Assembly: GCF_963676685.1 (NCBI RefSeq)
Contig: NC_092352.1
Span: 26,741,117 to 26,805,116, forward strand
Source: Mytilus edulis
Taxonomy: Eukaryota; Mollusca; Bivalvia; Mytilida; Mytilidae
Direction: 5' to 3'
DNA length: 64,000 bases
Below, in pieces: positions 46,790-57,800 of the stretch. A program made the translations under genes and the position numbers. Position 1 is the stretch's first letter; each line of letters starts with the position of its first letter. The notes under the pieces were generated by a model. The model did not search any database, was not told where the DNA came from, and worked only from the letters and a program-made list of their open reading frames with translations.

Positions 46790-47360
46790 GGATGAAATGT
46801 TTATAAATAGTGGGGTATTTAGCACACTTTTTATTAACAGAGGACATATGGGATGAAATGTTTATTAACAGGGGAGATGTGGCTCACTTTTTATATACAT
46901 TGGACATATGAGATGAAGTGTTTATCAACAGGGTCATATGTGGCACACTTTTTATTAACAGAGGACATATTGGATGAGTGACATGTTTATTAATAGGAGA
47001 GTATGTGGTACACTTTTTATTTACATAGGATATATGGGATTCACTTTTAATTAACAGGGACGTACGGGATGCATTTTTATGAACAGGGTCTAGATGCACT
47101 TTTTTGTAGACGAAAAGCACGTCTGGCGTAGATTCAAAATTTAATCCTGGTATCTATGAGTTTATTTTATTAGCAGGGAACACATGGGATGCATTTTTTT
47201 TATTAACAGGGTCATATGTTGCACTTTTTTTTTAGCAGGGGATAATAGGATGCATTTTTTAATAACAGGGTCATATGTTGCACACTTTTTATTTACATAG
47301 GACATATGGGATGCACTTTTATTATAATAGATAATGTGTGGTGCTTTTTACTATAAGAGG
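46790..47360. repeat. Diverged tandem array, unit about 60 bp
   Basis: Phrases GGACATATGGGATGAAATG, TTTATTAACAGGG and GGCACACTTTTTATTAACAG alternate throughout. A hammerhead-like scrap (47106-47130) interrupts it. Confidence 0.55.
47106..47155 (+). repeat. Broken hammerhead-type repeat
   Basis: GTAGACGAAAAGCACGTCTG then GCG and TTTAATCCTGGTATCTATGA match the second half of the motif at 54870-54915 (minus). CTGATGA is missing, so no ribozyme. Confidence 0.45.
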
Positions 47361-47635
47361 ACATGTGTGGTGCTCTGAACTGAAATCCTTTATAAACAAG
47401 AGTAGACTTGTGGTGCACTACCGGGGTATGTTCCTATCTTCTTTTTAAAAGAACAAAAGTATGATGCAGCAACATTCTCCAAGTCAATTGTATCAATGCT
47501 ACTAGTTGAGAATTTCTACATAGTAAGATTTTATTTGTTTATCCATTTTGGTTCACATGTGGATGTGCCTTCAAGCAAAACTATAAAGTAAATAACTTTG
47601 TTCTTTATTTGGCCTTTTTAACATTTTTGATTTGA

Positions 47636-47715
47636 GCTTCACTGATGAGTCTATTGTAGACCAAACACGTGTCTGGCGCAAATATAAAATTTCAAACCTG
47701 GTTTCTATAGTGAGT
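47636..47715 (+). repeat. Hammerhead-type repeat with mutated core
   Basis: CTGATGA at 47642, stem II GTCTATTGTAGAC, then CAAA where GAAA is required, stem III CACGTGTC and TGGCGC. The lost G should abolish cleavage. Followed by the family's AACCTGGTTTCTATAG end. Confidence 0.5.
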
Positions 47716-48600
47716 TTATAATTAATACTTACTTGGTTGTTGATAAACTAGTTAGCAGTAAAAACTCTCTCCGGTCTTGTTAAAAATAGACAGAACTAAA
47801 GTATTTAGAAATTTATTTGTAAATTAACATCTAAATACTGGACATAAATATATGCTAATTTCTATGTACAATAAAATCATCAAAATCGACCGATTGTAAA
47901 CAACAATTCTTTATACTGACACAACTGTACTTGTATAGAACATAAAACACAATCACTCCTTCAAAGTTTAAAAATTTTCATTCTAAATGCATGTCTACCA
48001 GTCTACCAAACACATATACACATAATGATACATTATGTTTTCTGAATTTAATAGCATGAGGCAATGGTGGACAGAAGAAAACAGTGTAAACGTCTATAGG
48101 ACAAATATTTATTGGAATTTTTTTTAATAAAATTAAATTTTCACCATGGTCATGCATACAAAACTGTATACTTGTCATATAAGATAAAAACATCTGATTT
48201 TCAAAGGTATGGATATGTTATTTTCAGTTCATGTAAACCCATCTGATTTACATTATTTCGAAATGTTATTCTAGAAGTTATTTTTCAACAAACATTGTTG
48301 GTTTATAGGTAATTAGTACCTTCTCATTTTATTTTTTTCAAATACTATTACTTTATAAACATCTTAATAGCACTGCAAGTACTTGATAGTATTTACTCCA
48401 TACAATTTGACAGAACTATTATTGATAAAAAAAATATCACATTTACCTCCACAATAAAATTATAACATACAAAAATAAAATGCACAAGTAAAACATTAAG
48501 ATCATTTCTGGCCATTAGCACCCCTGTTTAGAATGCAATATATTCACAAGAAGAGAGAAATTGTAGATTTTCCTCACAGGAAACTATTGTCTCTATCAAA

Positions 48601-48606
48601 TTTATT
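48601..48606 (-). terminator. Poly(A) signal AATAAA candidate of ATF7IP
   Basis: AATAAA on the minus strand 113 bases past the stop. Another lies near 48332; the 3' untranslated region may run further left. Confidence 0.4.
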
Positions 48607-48718
48607 GTTCAATAGAATTCCTGGTGGAATTCTTTACATACTAAACAAGATTCCTATATTGTCTGGATACATTTAGTAAATTAAGACTGGGAATCTTTGC
48701 CATATTGATAATGCACGT

Positions 48719-48877
48719 CTACTTCATTGGCATTAGATGTATAGAGCTTGGTTCACTGAATGGTCCAGGTCGCCCATGAGTATCAACTGGCCTTACAGCA
48801 AAATGGTAACGATTTCCTTCTTGGAACTGTGTCAGTGTACAAGCCATAGGTAAAGGTAAAGCTTTGACATCTCCTAC
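48719..48877 (-). CDS. ATF7IP: ATF7IP coding exon 10 (second half of FN3, C-terminus)
   Basis: [40 protein letters not shown] and [12 protein letters not shown] then TAG. The [14 protein letters not shown] block is the best single match to ATF7IP. Confidence 0.9.
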   Translation of the reverse strand, partial: VGDVKALPLPMACTLTQFQEGNRYHFAVRPVDTHGRPGPFSEPSSIHLMPMK

Positions 48878-51800
48878 CTGTAATAACATTAAATGGGTCA
48901 AACCAATCAATCAATCAGATATTTATGAACTTCAATCTCTCAAATGGAATATATACATGTCATGGCTAGGGCACATAAAACTTTGAACAGTTGTTGGATA
49001 GGAATTTTTGTTTACATGTACATTAATACATATACCTGGTGTTGTTTAAAATGCAAGCGACTTTTATTTTAAACCAGATTCATTATTAACGTAGTTATTT
49101 TTTCTTTGGTATATTGTTAGTATTGTAAATGTATTTAATACTTACCTGGGACAGGCTTGCATCAAATGAACTTACCTTTTTCCACAGACTAGGAGTAGAA
49201 GGTGCTGCAGTTTCTTGATAAGCGAATAGTTGATATGACTGTATTTCTGCATGATTTTTAGCAATATAGGTCATATTCCATGATAAAACAATGCCTACAA
49301 AAACAGAATATACTGATGAAAAGTGTTTTTAGTTTTAAATTGATGTGATCACAAGTTCATATAAACTACATCATTATATATATATTATCAGGTATATCAT
49401 ATTATATAAATACAACTTCACACTTGAAGAGTCAATATTTTGAAATCCATGACACATATTTATTTGAATGGAACAATATGGATGCAAATTCAATGGAACC
49501 ATGTAGCTTGTTACCATATTACAAGACACTATAACTTGTTGATGACAAAAATGTGTTGGGACAGACAGGTAAACCGGCTTTACCTATTCCTTTGGAACAG
49601 TAGTAAAATGAAAACTGAATATCTAGATACCTACCTTGACTAACTCTAGAAATTTTCAGTGTAGGTTTAGGAGCTAATGGTTTTTCTCCTGGTTTGATGG
49701 CTGGTGGATCTTGTACAGGTAATGGAGCAGGATGGCTTTGTTTCTGAGTTGGTGGTGGATGGACTAACTGTGATGGATTTGGAGGTAGCTGTGACTTCTG
49801 AAACAGATGAAGACAAATCTAAAAGTAATACAAACCCTGATCTAAGCAACATTTTATATCTCTGGTTTATCTCATAAGAGGTCAAGTATACATTAAACAA
49901 TTCATCTTTTTATTCTTTAAATCTCTCAAGTAGCCAAAATAATGATGGGAAAAGAAATGAAAATATCATATATATATATTTAATCAAATTTCTAAATATT
50001 ATCAATTTTAGTGTCGGTTTGACCAGGGATTCGTATAGTATACAAATCCTTGGTTTGACCCTGAATCCTACATTAACATTTGGTTTGATATTATACTGAT
50101 GTTTTGATTTTGTCCGCATTTTGGACTGGATACTACGGGAAACTTGGGTAATGTGATACAAAATGTAAACTTCATCAAAGATTTGTCATAACATCAGTTT
50201 AATAGTTTGATGCACTCTTTGTGTATATATGGTATTTGACATTTTGGTTATCAAATATGGCTCTCCACTATTAGCATTACCAAGGAAATAGTTAAAACTA
50301 ACATTCTATATTCATGTAATGTATACATAAAATTATTAGTTAATATTATAGTTTATATTCATGTTATATTTTTTTTTATATAAATACTTTACTCAAATTC
50401 CAAGAAAGCTGTGTAATTATTGAAGGAACTGATTCTTAAATAGATCTTTAATAAAACATGTAGAAATTGCTACATTTTAGTTACCTGTTGGTTATTCTGG
50501 TTATTTGGTGCTGATTGTAATGGTGGTGGAGGTCTTACTGTTCTCATCATATTATATTGTTGGGCACCAGTTACCATTGTAGTGCCTGGTAAAGTACCTC
50601 TTGGAAGGGAAGCCAGGGGCACCAGTTGTGCTGCTCTTAATTGAGGAGGTCCAACATTTGGTTGTTGTGATATAACTGGAGGACGAACACCAGCTGATGT
50701 TGGGGTTGTTACAACAGTAAGCAGACTTCCTGGTCGTATTTGCTGGGCACCAGAATTAAATACCAACTGTAAAGGTTGTTGATTAGGGTTTACAAATCGA
50801 GTACCACCTGGGCCATTAAATATGATATTCTGTTGAGGTAACATTGCCTGTTGTGGAGTTAAGTTACGAACATTTCCCTGAGACTGAATACTGGATACAA
50901 CAGAAGGAATGGAAGGAGTTCTGGCAACATGTGACACAATCTGTTTTTCTTCTTCATCTGTCAGATCAATAATCTTTGCTGAAGGCCTGGCAGCATTTGA
51001 AATTGCTGTTACCATATTTGTTTTTGTTGGCATGGACGGAGTAGATGTGACCATTATAAACTGTTGAGGAACCTGTCCAACTTTAGGATTATTTGATGTT
51101 GGAAACAACATGGCCTTTGTACTGTTTGACACTATAATCTGTTGTTGTTGTCTAGATGTATCCAGTAAACTTTTGACAGTTTTGTTACAAGGATATTGTC
51201 CAATTGGAGGTTCCGGAGGTTTTTGTGTAGGTGACAATAAAATCTGTGTCTTTTGTGGAGGTAACTGTAATATTAATTGGAAAAGTTTTAAATACAAGTC
51301 TTTCAACCAATTATGTGGCTAAAACATGATCAATTCCAACCTGTGACTTTGAGAGGTTTGGGGACGACCTTGCGATCTGATGTCTCACTTAAAATTATCA
51401 GTGACAGTGACATTCAAAACACTGACTTAAGAGACTAACTTAAATTTGCTAAAAAATTGACCTGAAGCATTTTTCAAAGGTACTTGCAACTTGAGTAGGG
51501 TACCCTAGTGGTACTCATGTTTTCCTCTTTTTAATTCTGTAATTCTGTCCTTGCAGATGACATATCAAATGAATTTAGGATCACTGATTTTTACCATGTT
51601 TAAATTATGAAATTATTTGGCCAGCCTAAAAATTACCCTTCTACAGTTTGACCATATTAATGAGTCATACTTACACTTAAAGCTTGGTTTATTTGTGACT
51701 GTGTTGTGACACTATAAGTGGGTCTTGTAAGGTTGGAGGTGATTTGCTACTTACACTTAAAGCTTGTTTTATTTGTGACTGTGTTGTGACACTGTAAGTG

Positions 51801-54800
51801 GGTCTTGTAAGGTTGGAGGTGATTGGCTACTTACACTTAAAGCTTGTTTTATTTGTGACTGTGTTGTGACACTGTAAGTGGGTCTTGTAAGGTTGGAGGT
51901 GATTGGCTACTTACACTTAAAGCTTGTTTTATTTGTGACTGTTTTGTGACACTATAAGTGGGTCTTGTAAGGTTGGAGGTGATTGGCTACTTACACTTAA
52001 AGCTTGTTTTATTTGTGACTGTGTTGTGACACTGTAAGTGGGTCTTGTAAGGTTGGAGGTGATTGGCTACTTACACTTAAAGCTTGTTTTATTTGTGACT
52101 GTTTTGTGACACTATAAGTGGGTCTTGTAAGGTTGGAGGTGATTGGCTACTTACACTTAAAGCTTGTTTTATTTGTGACTGTGTTGTGACACTGTAAGTG
52201 GGTCTTGTAAGGTTGGAGGTGATTGGCTACTTACACTTAAAGCTTGTTTTATTTGTGACTGTGTTGTGACACTATAAGTGGGTCTTGTAAGGTTGGAGGT
52301 GATAGGTATTAACTGTCTCGTGACAGCTGGAGGTGACTGGATCATGACAGGCACTTGTGTTCCTTGTGGAGACTGGCAAACAACTGGAGCACTTGATCTT
52401 GGTGGTGTTTTGGTTCCACTTTTATTTGGTGTTGTCTGATTTTGACTTTGCTGCTGAGCAATTCCTTTACTCTGCAAGATAAAGTTCAATAATATTCTAT
52501 CTGGCTAAATATTGATACTACAAAGCAGGTATATAAGACAAATAACATGAACTTACTTAAACACTGAAAAACATCTTTAAAATTTACAGATGAGCAGCTA
52601 CAAATATCTACAATGCATACATTATGAAATTACTGTTAAGTGTGTCGTATACCACAGACCCCTTTAATATTCCTCAGGTGTGGTAACAATTTGCCCTTCT
52701 TTTTTTTTTATCAAAATTTCTTATTAAATTTCAATTCTATTATAGTAATATAGTCGGCCATGATTTGAGGTATGGATCATCATTAGGACTACAACTACTA
52801 CTATCAACATTTTTAGTTTCAGGAACATTATAGGTCAATATTGAAAGCAGTTTGGTCAACAAATGTATTTCTCCACATGGGATCATTACTTTCCCACTTG
52901 AGCACAGATTGCTATCTAATGTTTAATTTTTAATCCGTTTTCAATATTTTCAATATTTAAAGTTGGCTGATCAGCAGCTAGATCCTGTAAGTTTTGGAAT
53001 GACTGCCTTTTAAATGTATATGGATTACACAAAAGAATGAATTAAATTTACAATAGTTTTATATCTTCACGCTACACTATATGTGAGCTACTTGGAAAAA
53101 GATAACCTACAATACTGATTACAAAGTCTGTCTGATCTGCCAATTTTAGAAAGAATGATTCTAAATGATTTTAAAAGGTTAAATATATTTTTGAAGATAA
53201 AGTGCAACAACCTGTTAGATAATAATGTTAGTTTTGTTTGGTTCATGCATTAACTGTAGAAACTCATCAAGGATACCTCAAAATTCATCCTATTTTTCAG
53301 CATTCTATGTTTTGTGGACTTGTTACATAAGTTACTTTTTCCAGCGCACAATCACACCAAATTTTCTAGAAATGACTTTTTTTTTCTTTTTCTTTTTTTA
53401 CCTCTAACGAATTTATTATTAATGCCAAAATTGAGATCCTGAACATTTTTCTGATAATCTCTGACAATGAATTTGAATGTGATTCCTATTTTCAACAGTA
53501 ACACAATATTTAACAAAGTGATTATAATTTATCAAATATTCACATGTCATTGGTTTGTCAGATTAGTACATTACATTTTGAATTTATCCTATAAGACTCA
53601 AACTTCTTGCATTTAATACATAATTGCTTTATTAATGGCTTCATTTTGAGATCTTGTCAATACTTTCACATGCATGTTATGACTAACATGTCCACACACA
53701 TGAATTATCAGTCAGGAAATTTAACACACTATCCACATTTCTAAAATCAATTTTAAGGAGAGTTAACTAGTGATATGCAATTTACATATAATAATTTCTT
53801 CCAGAGTATGGCTATAATACTAGCTGCTAAATGGTATATTTGGTATCTGTTTCACACTTTATATTATGGATATATAGTAGAAATAATTCAGACTTTGGAC
53901 ATGTTGGACATCACTCCTATGTCACATTTTCATAGGTTATAGGCCAAAAAAAAAAAAATATATGTCTGTTTCCTCACTCTTGGTCAGAATTTTTAATTTC
54001 GAAAAGAAACAAGATTTTTGCTCCAAGCCAGACTTATCATAACTGCTGAAGCAAAGTCTGATGCCCAAAAGTTTTTGAATTGATGGAGGAAAAAAGCACC
54101 AAAACATTTTCTGTACTTGGCAGGAGTGAGAAAAACAAACAAATTTTCATTTTGGCTGATTATTTTCTAATGTATGATTTAAACTGGATAATCTGCAACT
54201 CAACCTACTGTAAAATCAGAAATTTTTTGCAATAATTTAATTTGTGCAAATATAGCAACAGAAATTTTTCTATACTACATTTCCCAAAATTGTAATAACT
54301 TATATCAAATTTATATCCATTTTATCAACAATGGCAATATTAAAAGATACATTTCTGAGTTTACAGTAGCTATATATGTGACTATTATTGAATACCATCA
54401 AATGACCAAAAAGTAAACTATCTGGATTACATGCCTCTTGTTATATACAGATCATTTCTATGTTGTTTGTTTATTTTTCACATGTAGAAGTTTAAATTTA
54501 AATATTTTACAAGCAAGCCACACTATTAAACTTTGCCATAGTATTTCGACATTAAATTAATTTTTATTTTAGTTTAAAATGTTACATAAATATTAAAATT
54601 TGTACAGTAGAGATAGCAAAATCTACTTTATTATACTGTATGAAAAAAGGTTTGTATATTTTTTATATCTTGATTGTTGTAATCCAGGTAGTTTACCACA
54701 GAATAAACATAAAACCATCCAAAATTCAGAACTTATTAATGCAAGCTTACCATGGTGTGTGTAGGAGAAGCTATTGGTTGCTGGAATTCAAATAATTTCT

Positions 54801-57800
54801 TATCAATAATATTTTTTTGTATCAAATGGGTGTAAACAGTATTCCAAGGTACCAGGATTATAATTTAATATGCTAGACGCGAGTTTCGTCTACATAAGAC
54901 TCATCAGTGACGCTCTGATCAAAATATTTATAAAACCAAACAAGTACAAAGTTGGTGAGCATTGAGGACCCAAAATTCCAAAAAGTTGTGCCAAAACTAA
55001 TCATTCTCATTGAAAATCTTGATTTTTAAATTTCCCATTTTTTTTTATATGTGTAGTCAGATTAACTGTTAATGATTTTTCAAGAAGAAATATTTCGGGA
55101 TAAAATTGCACCAATATTAACATGGGTCATTTCTAAAAAAAAAATTATTTAAAATAAACAATGCAGCAATATATTGCTGAAGAAGAAAGGGTGTCCGAAC
55201 TCTGAAGATTCCTTCTTATAAAGGGCCTTCAAACATCCAATTTGAATTTACAGGAATAACACAGCTTTTAATGTAGAACTTTACAATATATTTGACATTC
55301 TTCTTTCAGACAACATTAGCCATTTAGACTTTTCCTCTTATAAATTATACCAGTACCCATATTAATAATTTTTTGACTTATGTTATATATATATAGCAAT
55401 AACCCCAAGAAAAATTTTAAAACCCTCACTAGTTAAATTTAAAGCTCTATATTACAATTATTACACATAGCAATGGATATAAATTAGCCAAATATATGTG
55501 TGAAAGTAAAACATACCTTTTCCACTTTGTTTTCATCCACCTGTACACCAATGGATTTTGTGCTAATTTGCTACAAGTGAAATTTACATATTTGTTTACA
55601 TGCAAAAAAAATATCATTGTAGATTTTGAAGAAAATTGTGTTCTTCTTTTTCCAAACTTCTTCATAATATTACCACAACAATGCTTGAAAGTTCTTAAGA
55701 TAAGTTTTAATACAAGTATCATATAATTTTAACATTATGCCATTAATGGATGATCCATGTAAATTGGGTCAAGGACAGATAAACCCTGCCAGACAGAGAT
55801 ATACACTAAACAATCATTACATTCATCATTATAGCTGACCTGCTTGAGAAACAAACCAAACCACTAAAACTTCACATTGATCAATGAAAATAAGGTCAAG
55901 GTCAAATGAATGCTGCCAGATAGACATGTACTACTCTGTCATTCAGCACATTAAAAATAGATGACCTTATAAAAAATCTGAGAAACAGCCTAAACCACAA
56001 AATCTTAATCAATGAACCATGAAAATGAGGTCATGGTCAGATTCACCATATTAAATAGATGAAATGGTGTTAGTACAAACCAAAAACACTTACCCTGAGT
56101 GCTGCAGTTTTTGCTTTCCGTTTCTCATGTTTTTGTTGTAGCACAGTTAGTTCTAACATTTTTCTTTCCAGATCTCTAGCTTTGTTTTTCCACATTTCAT
56201 TGCTGCTTTGAAGGTCATCAATCTTTCTGTGGAGATCTTTGATAGTTTCATCTCTGTATGTTCTCAAATACAACATGACCTTGGCCTTTACTAGCATTGA
56301 TAATTCCTATAAAACAGTTTTGTTTCAGTTACATGTACATGCTCATGTCGAATAATTCATAAAAAACTTTTTTATTTTTGCTTAAAATGCGATGTAAACG
56401 CAATAATTTAAACTCCCATTTTGAAATTTTTTATATTTAAAATCATGGAATTGAAAAGAATTATAGTGAAATTATCCTTTGACATAACTAACAGGTTTAG
56501 TATTTTTATTTGGACTCAACGATACCACATCATTTCATTTTCATTTAAATAGAAAATAATTAATATTTAAAATAAAATTGATGAGAAATTTTGTAATATC
56601 AATTACCTTTCGAGAAACTCTCCTGCTTTTCTTTGGAGATTTTACAGGTGTTTTCATTTCAGCAACATCATCATCATCATCTTCCTCATCTACATCTGTA
56701 TCTGATGAAGTTTCAGTTTCCTCTGACTTTGACTCTGTCACTTCACTGTCAAGGTGACTTGCATCAGTGTCTGATAATTCCTCCATGGCTTTCACTTTAT
56801 CTAATGGAATCCCTATTTGTGTTCCTAGCTTACCTATAACTTCATCTAAACGAGATTTTTTTGATTCTGGCGACCCTGAGTCTTCTGACTCTGCAGGTCT
56901 CTTTCTATCAGATCCATCACTTTTAGTGTCATTTTCATTTTCTTCAATTTTGCACTTTTCCGACCCTTTATTATTTGATTTTAAGTCTGAATCACAGCTT
57001 TCTGATTTGATTGAGCATTGTTCATTATCACTTGTATCTTTGGAATCAGATGAGTTTTTTGCTGAAGATAGAGCATCATCTTTCTCTTCATCAGAATCAA
57101 TATCCATTTTCTCCTCTTTATCATCAGATATGGAGCTTGCCATGGACTTTGCATCTTGACTATCTTCTGAAGGCTCCAAAACATCCATCTCTTTTGTGTC
57201 GTCTTGACTATCAGTGTCTTTTTCACTTCTTGCAGACTTTGTGACATCATCATTTGTAAGATCATTTTCAACTTTTGTTAATTTATCACATTTTGACTCA
57301 GGTTCCACAACTTTACAAGTTGATTGGTCGTTCGAGTCCGATTTAATGCTATGACTGCTAGATTCATTGTGAATGTCTAATTTTGTACTAGAAATATAAA
57401 CTTCTGGCTTTCCATTATGAATGCTAATGTCAGATTTTGTACTACTATTAGATTTAACACTAATTTCAGAGTTAAGACTATGATTCGTATTAGATGGTTC
57501 ACTAATGTCTGAGTTATGACTATGATTACTTGAATCACTTTGAATTGAAATATCATCTTTTTTTTTATTATGAACTGAACTTATGCTATGAACACTAGTT
57601 TCTGAAATGATGCTATGATTACTTTTTTCAGACTTATCACTATTTACAGACTTCACACTATGAATACTTTTAACAGATTTATCACTATCTATTGATTTAA
57701 CACTTGCTTCTGATTTCACACTATGATTACTTTTCATACTATGATTACTATTTATACTGTGATTACTTTTCACACTTTGATTACTTTTTACACTAGTTAT

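Noticed and set aside
52169..52234. Read-through of ATF7IP exon 6 into the next array unit
   Set aside because: It is open only until a TAA 21 codons on; splicing at 52234 restores the frame with exon 7.
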